A stretch of DNA of 64,000 nucleotides from positions 1 through 64,000 of the forward strand of contig JAMHWD010000033.1 of NCBI GenBank assembly GCA_035911135.1. Direction: 5' to 3'. The DNA comes from JAMHWD01 sp035911135 (GTDB lineage Bacteria; Pseudomonadota; Alphaproteobacteria; Micavibrionales; Micavibrionaceae). Below, in pieces: positions 24,501-35,700 of this stretch (position 1 is its first letter; every line of letters begins with the position of its first letter). The notes beneath the pieces were generated by a model, which was given only the letters and a program-made list of their open reading frames with translations, did no database searches and was not told the origin of the DNA. The translations under genes and the position numbers were made by a program.

Positions 24501-26577
24501 CCTGAATGGCGGTGACGGCAACGACACGCTCTATGGCGGGAATGGCGATGACATCGTCAATGGCGGCAATAATGACGATACAATTTATGCCGATGCCGGG
24601 AATGATTCCTATGACGGCGGATCCGGGACTGATACCATTACTTTCATCAACGCTACAGGAGGCATCAATATCAGCCTTTTGAACGGCACGGTCAGTAATG
24701 ATGGTTTTGGTGGCGGCAGTGATATGATTGCCAATATCGAACGTGTCACAGGATCGAATTTCAACGATATCCTTCATGGAAGCGCTGTAGCCAATACGCT
24801 TTCCGGAGGCGAAGGCGATGATACGTTTTATGGCGCGGGCGGCAATGACACGCTCAGCGGCGGAAATGGCAACGACACGGTTGATTATACTCTCGCGGCT
24901 GCGGGCGTCACCGTCAATCTTGGCTCCAATGCCACAACCAATGACGGTGATGGCGGCGCAGATACGCTCTCCAGTATCGAAAATGTAACAGGATCCGGTT
25001 TTAATGACAGCCTGACCGGCACATCGGCGGCAAATACGATTAATGGCGGCGCGGGTAACGATACCATTAACGGGCGCGGCGGAAATGATATCATCAATGG
25101 CGGGGACGGCGTTGATACGGCCGTCTTTACCAGCGCAACCACCGGCATCAGCGTCAATCTGGCGACAAATCAGGCCGTTGATGGCGAAGGCGGCCTTGAT
25201 TCCTTGTATGGTATCGAGAATATTACAGCCGGTAATTATGCCGATACGCTCTATGGCGATGATGCGGATAATGTGATTTTGGGCAATAACGGCAACGATA
25301 CGCTTTATGGTGCAGGCGGTAACAATACGCTCAATGGCGGGAATAATACCGATACTGTGACCTATGCCTTAGCAGCCGGCGCGGTAACAGCCAGCATTCT
25401 AGCAGGTCTTGCCAGCAATAATGGTTTTGGCGGGACGGACACGCTTATCGGGATTGAGAACCTGACAGGGTCGGCTTTCGATGACAGCCTGATTGGCAAT
25501 AACGTTGCCAATATTATTGATGGCGGTGCGGGCGCTGATACTGTTTATGGGGATGCCGGGAACGATGCGCTTTACGGCGGCCAGGGCAATGATATCCTGA
25601 ACGGCGGCGATGGCAATGATGCGCTTTACGGCGGCGAGGGCGATGACACGCTGAATGGCGATGCTGGCAATGACACGATACATGCGGGAGCAGGTAATGA
25701 TACGGTTCATGGCGGTAGTGGCACGGATCTTTTGACCTACACCAGCGCGGCCGCGGGCGTTACCGTTAACCTGCTGAGCGGCACCGCCAGCGATGACGGG
25801 GATGGCGGCACGGATACGATCACGGCTGTTGAAAATATTACGGGATCCTCCTTTGACGATAATATTACCGGTAATGCATCGGCCAATACGCTTAACGGCG
25901 GTGATGGCAATGATACGATTTATGGCGGTAACGGCAATGACGCGCTTTATGGCGGCACAGGGGACGATCTTCTCTATGGCGAGGGCCGCAATGATGCTAT
26001 TTACGCCGGCGCTGGTAATGACACGATTGATGGCGGCGCGGGCACTGATACGGTGAATTACAGTACAGCCGCAGGCGGCGTTACTGTTAATCTTGCCCTT
26101 GGCACGGCCAATGATGGTGATGGCGGTACGGATACGATCACGGCTGTTGAAAATATTACGGGATCGAATTTCAACGATTCTCTTATTGGCAGTAATGTTA
26201 ACAATACGCTTTCCGGCGGCAGCGGCGACGATATATTATACGGGGCAATGGGAACTGATACGCTGACAGGCGGCACGGGTGCAGATACTTTTGTATTCGA
26301 GATTGGTTCCGCCTTTTCCCAGCGCGATACCATCACCGATTTCAATGCAGGCCAGGGGGATGCCATAGATATCAGCGATCTGTTATCAGGTTATGACCCG
26401 TTGAGCTCATCCATCAGTGACTTTGTGACCTTTACCGATTACAGCGGTTATGCCGTCATGTTTGTTGATCGTGATGGTACGGGCGGCGTGGCCTCGGCGC
26501 AGGTCGTACGCATAAACGGCGCTTCTGGCCTCGATGCGCAGACCTTGCTTGATAACGGCAACCTTATCGTTGTTTAA
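21538..26577 (+). CDS. Giant RTX calcium-binding repeat protein, type I secreted
   Basis: The 1679-residue protein is built almost wholly of RTX beta-roll blocks and has no recognised enzymatic domain. About twelve modules share the plan: strand-rich VTVNLLSGTASDDG, then GGTDTITAVENITGSSFDD, ANTLNGGDGNDTIYGGNGND. A non-repeat segment lies at about residues 545-665 (VINWDL-like strands around NLNAQAVANTLTLLAADI). The last 90 residues (GTGADTFVFEIGS, ITDFNAGQGDAIDISDLL, GNLIVV) match the secretion signal of the protease just upstream. It is expected outside the cell as a surface-layer, adhesion or matrix protein; its function is not known. The gene lies 125 bases after the protease gene with an AAGG Shine-Dalgarno. 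Confidence 0.88.
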   Translation: MTDELPYDEEDDIIIVSAASINGMGGNDTLVYSGAPQGIHVVLSSNWVYNDGSGGQSFIQNIENVTGSDFNDTLVGDAGANTLNGEGGNDTIYGHYGDDVIYGGLGRDTVYGDLQAANALDGNDTIYGGADDDVLAGGGGNDIIDGEADNDLIYGQAGNDTLRGGSGNDTIYGDFQSDTVNDGDDVIDGGAGNDILAGGAGNDIIAGGQGIDQIFGGGGNDIVDFRNDIAAVAVYLSSYYAIDSWGTRDTLTSIEGIYGSNFNDTLSGDANVNIINGYVGNDTIYGQGGADTIDGGDGNDTIYGDTINAAVSDGNDTINGGAGNDTIAAGGGNDIVDGGTGTDTIYGAAGNDQITGGDGNDTLYGDFQNETGNDGNDILDGGAGADIMAGGGGNDTFIGGSGNDQIFGGTGIDTIDYSATTGVYVALAEGYIRNYLTGGDVFFHTVSGIENIIGADLRDYMVGSAGANTLYGMGGNDTLSGYNGNDILYGGEGSDWLIGDYIAGVTGSDGNDTLYGEAGDDFLIGMGGNDILNGGDGNDTLLYQPGHVFNGDAGFDVIRTISNDAVNWDLSTITGSGIEHIGLDNLNAQAVANTLTLLAADIDNITSTKTIYITGDAGLDAVVSASIDPVVNLTGVVDFNGITMNHYTVGAYTIYIQQGLLQGEAAGAVYGTAGDDSLNGTTGADTILALEGNDTIFGSAGNDTFNGGAGIDTVNYAAAASAVNVNLLTGTASNDGQGGSDTLINIENIVGSNGNNILIGDNGINVIDGGAGNDTITGNGGADTLNGGLGNDTIDGGAGNDTINGGDGVDTIIFTSATGGISVNLESGTVNDGQGGTDYVSNVENVTGTNYNDTIYGDAANNSLNGGNGNDTLYGGGGNNTLTGGSGTDTINYALAAAGITVSLATNSASDNGNGGVDTLSGIENVTGSGFADTITGNTGVNVISGGDGNDTIDAGSGNDTVHGGNGDDALAGGVGNDILYGNDGIDTLNGGDGNDTLYGGNGDDIVNGGNNDDTIYADAGNDSYDGGSGTDTITFINATGGINISLLNGTVSNDGFGGGSDMIANIERVTGSNFNDILHGSAVANTLSGGEGDDTFYGAGGNDTLSGGNGNDTVDYTLAAAGVTVNLGSNATTNDGDGGADTLSSIENVTGSGFNDSLTGTSAANTINGGAGNDTINGRGGNDIINGGDGVDTAVFTSATTGISVNLATNQAVDGEGGLDSLYGIENITAGNYADTLYGDDADNVILGNNGNDTLYGAGGNNTLNGGNNTDTVTYALAAGAVTASILAGLASNNGFGGTDTLIGIENLTGSAFDDSLIGNNVANIIDGGAGADTVYGDAGNDALYGGQGNDILNGGDGNDALYGGEGDDTLNGDAGNDTIHAGAGNDTVHGGSGTDLLTYTSAAAGVTVNLLSGTASDDGDGGTDTITAVENITGSSFDDNITGNASANTLNGGDGNDTIYGGNGNDALYGGTGDDLLYGEGRNDAIYAGAGNDTIDGGAGTDTVNYSTAAGGVTVNLALGTANDGDGGTDTITAVENITGSNFNDSLIGSNVNNTLSGGSGDDILYGAMGTDTLTGGTGADTFVFEIGSAFSQRDTITDFNAGQGDAIDISDLLSGYDPLSSSISDFVTFTDYSGYAVMFVDRDGTGGVASAQVVRINGASGLDAQTLLDNGNLIVV
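25801..26165 (+). repeat. 47-base near-identical repeat pair inside the RTX gene
   Basis: The stretch at 25801-25847 recurs at 26119-26165 with one mismatch (GGCGGCACGG against GGCGGTACGG). The two copies encode the same GGTDTITAVENITGS segment, 318 bases apart. Identity at the DNA level beyond what protein conservation needs suggests recent duplication or gene conversion between the last two modules. Confidence 0.8.
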
Positions 26578-26582
26578 AAAGA

Positions 26583-28337
26583 TTAACCACTCACCGCCAG
26601 CTCGCTCACGGTCCGCAGCGGGTACCCGTTCGCGTCCTTGACGACATTGGCCGGGGTGACGGATGTGCCTTGGCCGTAATTGGTCCAGAGCCTGACCACG
26701 CTGCCACCTGCGATACTGGAACCCAGATTAAACGTGATGGTGCTGCCCGATACATTGATACTGGAGATCGTCACGGGCGACCCGTCATCTTCGATGCGGA
26801 ACATATTCACATCACTGCCCGAAATCGCCGACCCGTTATCAAGAGTGACTGTGGCCGTAACCGTTGACCCGCTATAGACCGCGCTGGTGATAACAGGGCC
26901 GCGTAAGGCCCCGCTTAATACAAATGCCGCCGCCCGGCCTCCTTCGGTTGTGTATCCGGCTGGCGTTCTATGGATGGTGTCTTGCAAGGCAAGGTCATAA
27001 TTCTCCCATCCCAGAGTGCAATAATCCTTTTCCGCGATAACCTCCAATTGGGCATCCCTCACCTGTTGGACTGCTGCATCATTCCCGCCTGTCCTGCGCC
27101 CGACCAATGTAAAGATCAGCCGCGCGTTAGGGCAAACAGCATGGAGCCGCTCAACCAGCCGGGTAAGCGCCGCCTTGAACTGCGCCTTGGTGATGGTGGC
27201 GCTGGCAATGGCCGTGGCATCGGCTTCGCCATTGGCGATCAGGATATTCTTGTAACGTGATAAGTCGCCCTTGATCCCCCCGGAATAAGCCGCCGCGTTG
27301 GTGATGAACCCGGTCAGGGCCGCGCCATCGGAAAGGTCGTTCAGTATCCAGCGCCCCGCGCCCGTATCGGCGGCCTCCAGCACTGCGGACCCGTTCACCG
27401 CGCCATTAAAGAAAAACTGCGATTCCTTCGTGGCCAGAATCCCCGCCTCATAGGCAATGCGCCCCTCATCGGTATAGGTGGCATCATCCACATCCCAGAG
27501 ATAGATATTGGACTGGCCGACCGTGGCCGTGGTCTCATCTTGGCTTGAGAGCGTGACATTGATCCCCCATTTATTGCCAAGGTAATTTAATATCCAGTCC
27601 TTCTCGGCCACGCTTAAATCGCCGGACACCACAATCACCTCGGCAATCTTGCCGCGCATCGCCGTGCCGGTGGAGCTGCTATCGCCAATCGTGATATTGG
27701 GCGGGGTGGAATCATCGAACACGGACCCCGTTATCAGGGATCGCTGATCGGCCCTTGCGTTGTTCGAGCCGACTTCGACATACTGATTATTCTGGATCGA
27801 CCCGTAAACCACGTAAGGCGTATTGATCGCAATGGTCCGCACCCTGCCGATGGTGGTGACAGCCGTACCATCCTGCGAATAGGTCATATAAAGCGTATTG
27901 GCGGGGGCGGTGGAATCTTGCTTGCTCAACAGGAACTCCCGGCTGCCTGCCCCGGCATAGCGGCCAAACACCGCGCTATAGGTATTCAGCGTATCCCACT
28001 CGGCCACGACAAAGACATGCTGGCCGAGATTGTTATAAAACTCTGCCCCGTAAGGAACCGTCATGCGCTTGGACGTGGTAAAGGTTAGTGTATTAAGGCC
28101 GTTAATCGTGCCCGATCCTGTGACAGGCTGGTTCGCGCCCGTGGCCTGCACCGCGTGATTGGCATTGCCCGATTTATCCGCCCATTGCGAGACATTGTTC
28201 GAGGTCTGCGTGATCGTGCTGGCATCCGAAGCATCCAGCCATAACGGCAGACGGGCAGAGCCGAATTTTTGGAGGGGGGTTTTTGGGGCGCGCTTTTTTA
28301 ATGAGCCAAGGCCCATGCTCAATCCAGTTTGGGGCAT
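26583..28337 (-). CDS. Lectin-like plus SGNH-type esterase, probable carbohydrate esterase
   Basis: The 584-residue protein has three parts. Residues about 30-260 resemble a concanavalin/LamG fold (LPLWLDASDASTI, WADKSGNANHAVQATG, WILNYLGNKWGIN). Residues about 270-480 form an SGNH hydrolase like sialate O-acetylesterases: VGQSNIYLWD (nucleophile S276), ILIANGEADATA (G370-E371) and LQDTIHRTPAGY (D453, H456). The C-terminal 100 residues are a beta-sandwich (VTATVTLDNGSAI). The ATG at 28337 is chosen for its AGGA Shine-Dalgarno; 28376 adds 13 residues. No Sec signal is seen. It is convergent with the RTX gene, 5 bases apart. It might trim acetyl groups from the surface glycan; phage tail-associated proteins can look similar. 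Confidence 0.65.
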   Translation of the reverse strand: MPQTGLSMGLGSLKKRAPKTPLQKFGSARLPLWLDASDASTITQTSNNVSQWADKSGNANHAVQATGANQPVTGSGTINGLNTLTFTTSKRMTVPYGAEFYNNLGQHVFVVAEWDTLNTYSAVFGRYAGAGSREFLLSKQDSTAPANTLYMTYSQDGTAVTTIGRVRTIAINTPYVVYGSIQNNQYVEVGSNNARADQRSLITGSVFDDSTPPNITIGDSSSTGTAMRGKIAEVIVVSGDLSVAEKDWILNYLGNKWGINVTLSSQDETTATVGQSNIYLWDVDDATYTDEGRIAYEAGILATKESQFFFNGAVNGSAVLEAADTGAGRWILNDLSDGAALTGFITNAAAYSGGIKGDLSRYKNILIANGEADATAIASATITKAQFKAALTRLVERLHAVCPNARLIFTLVGRRTGGNDAAVQQVRDAQLEVIAEKDYCTLGWENYDLALQDTIHRTPAGYTTEGGRAAAFVLSGALRGPVITSAVYSGSTVTATVTLDNGSAISGSDVNMFRIEDDGSPVTISSINVSGSTITFNLGSSIAGGSVVRLWTNYGQGTSVTPANVVKDANGYPLRTVSELAVSG

Positions 28338-28491
28338 GATGTTCGTCCTAAAATCTTTGTTTTGAAAAAAATCCAAAGGACGTTATCGCCAGCAATCCTT
28401 GCAAAGATTTGGGGCGTCCATAAAAAAGACGGATTCCGGGTAATGTAGGATCAAATTCCTATAAAATTCCAAATCTGTCAAGATGCCTTTT

Positions 28492-28523
28492 ATAAAAAAA
28501 GCCCCCTTTTCACAGGGGGCTTT
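28492..28523 (-). terminator. Rho-independent terminator after katG
   Basis: AAAGCCCCCT (28498-28507) and AGGGGGCTTT (28514-28523) form a 10-bp stem with a six-base loop. On the minus strand the hairpin is followed by a run of seven T, which fits a terminator for the furA-katG operon. It lies 26 bases past the katG stop. Confidence 0.9.
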
Positions 28524-28548
28524 GATTTCAAGCATATTAAATCCTAGC

Positions 28549-30738
<2,190 letters not shown>

Positions 30739-30750
30739 AATTATTCTCCT

Positions 30751-31188
30751 TTAATTTTGGGTGTGTTTAAATCGGGTGTTGGTTTTACAATCTGGGCAGG
30801 TTCCCCAGAAAATGATTTCCGCCTCGTCAATCGCAAAGCCATGGTCGTGAACCGGCTTCAGGCAGGGCGCATGCGCCCTGCAATCGGTATCCATGACCAG
30901 ATTGCAGTTGCGGCAGATTATATGATGGTGATTATCGTTGATGCGGGTCTCGTAAAGCGAGGCCTGCCCTTTGGGTTTGATTTCACGGATAATGCCGTGT
31001 TCGACAAGGGCATTGAGATTGTTGTAAATCGCCTGACGCGATGCTGATGAGATTTTCGATTGTACGCTTTCAAAAATGCGGTTGGCATCTGAATGCGGAT
31101 GCGCTTCCAGCGCTTGCAGGACTGCAAGACGCACTGAAGTCAGGCTCAGGTTATGTTTTTTTAAAAGCGCCTCATGGGAAATTTTCAT
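30751..31188 (-). CDS. Fur-family regulator (FurA/PerR-like)
   Basis: The 145-residue protein has the Fur winged-helix (LTSVRLAVLQALEAHPHSDA, ISSASRQAIYNNLNALVEHGI) and a metal-binding domain with two CxxC pairs, C92/C95 (CRNC) and C131/C134 (CPDC), and an HHH cluster (87-89). These hold structural zinc and a regulatory metal. Placement 12 bases before katG, with a palindrome in its own promoter, indicates a peroxide- or iron-responsive repressor of itself and katG. It differs from the global Fur in genome position and may be closer to FurA/PerR; sequence alone does not settle which metal or oxidant it senses. Confidence 0.88.
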   Translation of the reverse strand: MKISHEALLKKHNLSLTSVRLAVLQALEAHPHSDANRIFESVQSKISSASRQAIYNNLNALVEHGIIREIKPKGQASLYETRINDNHHHIICRNCNLVMDTDCRAHAPCLKPVHDHGFAIDEAEIIFWGTCPDCKTNTRFKHTQN

Positions 31189-31205
31189 CGCCCCCGAACT
31201 TTAAA

Positions 31206-31223
31206 GACTCAAAATATTGAGTC
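31206..31223 (-). promoter_or_regulatory. Palindromic operator and promoter of furA-katG
   Basis: GACTCAA (31206-31212) and TTGAGTC (31217-31223) are a perfect 7-bp inverted repeat spaced by four bases. On the minus strand TTGACT overlaps its start and could be a -35 box, with TAAAGT 16 bases later as a weak -10. A dimeric regulator bound here would block transcription. It lies 18 bases before the furA start, so it is probably the operator for its own product. Confidence 0.6.
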
Positions 31224-31265
31224 AATCCATATTTTTGCAAATGCCTGCTTTATAGGCAATGAATA

Positions 31266-32711
31266 CTATTGCGTATCGCTCTGGACTTCCCAGCCGCCGC
31301 CCATGGCCTTGTAAACGGCAATGAGCTTCACGATGGCTTGCGTTTCGCTTACGGCCAGACGGTCCTCTGCCTCCAGAAGCCGGGCTTGTGCATCCAGAAG
31401 GTCGATAAAGCTGTCTTTACCGGCTTCATAACGTTGCCCCGCCAGCGATGCTGCGCGTGAGCTTGATTGCGCGGCTTGTAAAAGTGCGGCTCTGCGTTCT
31501 TCTTCGCGGGCGAAGTTCACCATTGTCGTGTCGAGTTCTTCCAGAGCTTCCATGACGCTGCGATCAAATTCTGCAAGGCGGACTTGCGTCTCGGCATCGG
31601 CGGCATCAACGCGGGCCTGACGGCGACCGATATCAAAGGCCGCCCAGTTAATGGCCGGCGCAATCAGGGCCGTGGCCGCGCCACCGGTAAAGAGATTGGC
31701 GGCGGATGTTGCCAGGAACCCAAAGCTTCCCGACAAAGTGATGCGCGGATAAAGATCAGCAACATTCACATTATATTGTGCCACGGATGCCGCGAGATTA
31801 CGTTCGGCTGCGCGGACATCCGGGCGGTATTTCAAGATGGATTGTGCATCGCCAACGGCGACACTTTTGGGGATGGAGGGGATGGGGGCGCGTTTCTTTA
31901 GCTCTTCGCGCAGCGCATCCGGGGTCTTTCCTGTCAGCACACCAAGGCGGTTGATCGTGGCGTTAATCTCGGCTTGCAGGGGCGGAATATTCGAGCGCGT
32001 CAGGTCAAGCTGGGATTGCGCGCGGGCGATATCCAGATCATTGCTGCGGCCACCACTGGCCAGATTGCCAATCAGGTCAGAGGTTTTTTTCTGGTTGGCT
32101 GCGTTACGCTGAGCGACATCAAGGCGTAATTGAGCCCCGCGCAGTTCGGCATAATTGCGGGCAATTTCTGCGGCCACGATAATATAGGCATCTTGCAGAT
32201 AGGCCTGATTGGCATCTTCGATGGCTTGGGCGGCTTCGATGTTCTGGCTGATGCGGCCGAAGATATCGGCCTCCCACGAGGCATCAAACCCGGCCTGATA
32301 TGTGCTGATGCTGCGATCAAGCGGGGCAGGGCCGACATCTTCCTCGCTGAGATAGTTGCGGTTGGCGTTCGCGCCGGCCGTTACAGTCGGAAAACGGTCA
32401 TAGCCGGTTTCATCCAGCCTTGCGCGGGCGGCATCCAGATTGGCCTTGGCAATGCGAATGTCATAGTTATGCGCCAGACCATCGGCAACGAGGCTCGACA
32501 ATGCGGGATCACCCAGCGTATTCCACCAATCCTGCACAGGCTGGGCGAGCTTGAAGCGGCCCTTGTTTGTCTCCTGAAGCAGGTTTTGTGAAATTTCCGG
32601 CGTTGCCGGCGCGGTATAATCACGGCCCAGCAGGGTATTGCATCCGCTCAAGGTCAAAAGGCTGGAAGCCAGCAACAAATAGCGGGGCATTGTCGTTGTC
32701 GAATTAAACAT
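31266..32711 (-). CDS. RND efflux outer-membrane channel lipoprotein (NodT family)
   Basis: The 481-residue protein is a TolC/NodT-type outer-membrane factor. It starts with a lipoprotein signal (LLLASSLLTLSGC, lipid attachment at C24) and shows the two repeated helical hairpins, with QDWWNTLGDPALSSLVADGL, IRIAKANLDAARARLDETG, FGRISQNIEAAQAIEDAN and DSFIDLLDAQARLLEAEDRL. It forms the outer-membrane duct for the RND pump encoded just upstream. The ATG at 32711 is chosen because it puts the signal peptide at the N-terminus and overlaps the pump gene by eight bases; a longer frame begins inside the pump gene. Confidence 0.9.
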   Translation of the reverse strand: MFNSTTTMPRYLLLASSLLTLSGCNTLLGRDYTAPATPEISQNLLQETNKGRFKLAQPVQDWWNTLGDPALSSLVADGLAHNYDIRIAKANLDAARARLDETGYDRFPTVTAGANANRNYLSEEDVGPAPLDRSISTYQAGFDASWEADIFGRISQNIEAAQAIEDANQAYLQDAYIIVAAEIARNYAELRGAQLRLDVAQRNAANQKKTSDLIGNLASGGRSNDLDIARAQSQLDLTRSNIPPLQAEINATINRLGVLTGKTPDALREELKKRAPIPSIPKSVAVGDAQSILKYRPDVRAAERNLAASVAQYNVNVADLYPRITLSGSFGFLATSAANLFTGGAATALIAPAINWAAFDIGRRQARVDAADAETQVRLAEFDRSVMEALEELDTTMVNFAREEERRAALLQAAQSSSRAASLAGQRYEAGKDSFIDLLDAQARLLEAEDRLAVSETQAIVKLIAVYKAMGGGWEVQSDTQ

Positions 32712-35700
32712 GGCTGTTTTTTCCTTTGGGCAGGGCTTTGCGGCCGTAACGCTGGAGAATTGCCACCATGCGGCGGCAGAGAACATAAAATACAGGCGTG
32801 AAGATCAGGCCGAACAGCGTGACACCGATCATGCCGAAGAACACGGCCACACCGAGTGCCTGACGCATCTCCGCGCCAGCGCCCGTGGCAATCACCAGCG
32901 GCAGCACGCCCAGAATAAAGGCAAAGGATGTCATCAGGATCGGGCGCAGGCGCAGCTTGGCGGCTTCGACAGCGGCAACCCATGGATCATCGCCTTCTTC
33001 TTCCTGACGCTGCTTGGCGAATTCCACGATCAGAATGGCGTTCTTGCAGGCCAGACCAATCAGAATAACCAGACCGATTTGCGTCAGGATATTGTTATCC
33101 ATGCCCAATGACCAGATCCCGGCAATAGCGGAGAGAAGACACATCGGCACGATCAGGATAATCGAGAGCGGCAATACCCAGCTTTCATAAAGGGCTGCCA
33201 GCAGCAGGAATACAAACACAACCGCCATAACAAAGGCAATGCCGCCGGTATTGGCAGATTGCTTTTGCTGATAGGCCAGATCCGTCCATTCGTAGGAAAT
33301 GCCAGGCGGCAAAAGTTCTGAGGCCAGCTTTTCCATCGTGGCAATCGCTTGGCCGGAGCTGTATCCCGCAACAGTGTCGCCCTGCAATTCGGCGGCTGTG
33401 TAAAGGTTATAGCGCGGCTGGCGCGAAGGGCCGGAACGGTCTTCGAATTTTACCAGAGTCCCCAATGGAACCATGCCGCCCTCATTGTTACGTACGCGAA
33501 GGCGTGCGATATCTTCCGCGCCCTTGCGGTAATCGCCATCGGCTTGCGCGGTCACGCGGTATGTGCGTCCCAGATAATTGAAATCATTCACATAGGACGA
33601 GCCCATATAAACATTCAGCGCTTCAAATACACGCTCCAGCGGTACGCCCAGTTTCTCGGCGCGGTCGCGGTCAATATCCAGAAAGAGCTGGGGTGTTTTC
33701 GTTTCATAGAAGCTAAAGGCGCTGGTGACGATACCGGATTGATTTGCCGCACCGGCCAGAGTCCAGAGCGCGCCGTTCATCTGGTCAATGCCCAGACCGC
33801 CGCGATCTTGAATCATCATCTTGAAACCGCCGCCGCTGCCGATCCCGCGCACTGGTGGCGGTGGCACGACAATCAGCATACCATCATCAATCGTGGCCAT
33901 GGCCGCGCGAAGATCACGCAGAATTTTATCGTAGCTCAGGCCTTTTTCTTTGCGTTCCTCGAAATCTGCCATGACGGGGAAAATCGCGCCCGCATTGGTG
34001 GCGTTTGAGAATGTCGCGCCGTTAAATCCGGTAAAGCCGACCGCATTGACGATGCCGTCAATCTCCAGCAGCTTGTTCACAGCCTTGGCAACCACGGCAT
34101 CGGTGCGCTCCAGCGATGTGCCGGGCGGAAGCTGGATGGCAACAATGAAATAGCCCTGATCCTGCGCCGGGATAAATCCGGTAGGCACAGCCTTGAAGCC
34201 GGCTCCTGCCAGAACCATCAGGCCGATATAGACAATCATCATCAATCCGCCAATACGCACCAGCCTTGCAGTAAGGCGACCATAGCTGTCGGACAGCCAA
34301 TTCATGAAGCGGTTGAAGTGATAGCAGATCCAGGCAAAAGGATTGGGGAAGATGCCCGGAGATTTGCGGTGCTCATCATGCCCATGATGCGTAAGCATCA
34401 GCGCAGCCAGTGCCGGGCTCAGGGTCAAAGAAATCGCCACTGAAAATGCCGTGGCAACCGAAACAACAACGCCGAATTGCTGGAAGAATTTACCGGAAAT
34501 GCCTTCGATAAAGGTTGTCGGGATAAAGACAGCAAAAAGCACCAGACCAATGGCCAGCAGCGCGCCGCCGACCTCATCCATGGTCTGTTTGGCAGCTTCA
34601 AGGCGCTTCATACCCTTGCCCATCAGGCGTTCCATGTTTTCAATCACAACAATCGCATCGTCAACCACGATACCGATCGCCAGCACCATGCCGAACAAAG
34701 TCAGGTTGTTGATCGAAAAGCCGAGCGCCTGCATGACGGCAAACGTCCCGATCAATGAAATTGGAATCGCCACAATGGGGATAATGGCCGCACGCCAGTT
34801 CTGCAGGAACAGCAGGATAACAATCACAACGAGAATAACAGCTTCAATAATCGTGTGAAAAACCGCCTCGACTGATTTGGCAATAAATTCTGTGGGGTTG
34901 TAAACAATGTCGTATTTCAGGCCCTTGGGAAAATCCTTGGACAGGCTTTCCATTTCCTTGATCAGCGCATCGGCTGTCTCCAGCGCGTTCGATCCGGGGC
35001 GCTGGAAGATCGACATGGCAACGGCCTTGTCACGGCCCAGATAGCCGCGCGTGTTGTAACTCTCTGCGCCGAGCTCAACTCGGCCGATATCCTTGACCTT
35101 GACCACGCGGCCATCGGCTGTTGATTTGACGACAACATCGCCGAATTCTTCTGGCGCAATCAGACGACCTTGGGTCTGGACGTTCAGCTCGATGGGGTTT
35201 TGTTTTTCCATCGGCTGCTGACCCAGCGTACCGGTGGCAACTTGTATGTTTTTTCCTTGGATCGCAGCGATCACATCGCCGGCGGTCATGTTCAGCGAGG
35301 CAATGCGGTCCGGATCCAGCCAGACGCGCATGGAATATTCACTGGCGCCAAAAATACGGATATCGCCAACACCGTCAATCCGCGAGAGGCGGTCGCGCAG
35401 CTGAAGCGTCGCATAGTTGGCAATATAAGTCTGGTCATATGTATCATCCGGCGAGTAGAGGTTGACCACCATCATCATATCGGGCGAGTTCTTGCGCGTG
35501 GTTACGCCGCGGCGGCGGACTTCTTCGGGCAGGCGGGGTTCGGCGATGGCAACGCGGTTTTGCACCAGAACCTGCGCGGTATCGAGATCGGTCCCCAGTT
35601 TGAAGGTGACTGTGATGCTGACTGCGCCGTCATTGGTGGATTGCGAGGACATGTAAAGCATGTTCTCAACGCCGTTGATTTCCTGCTCCAGCGGGGCCGC

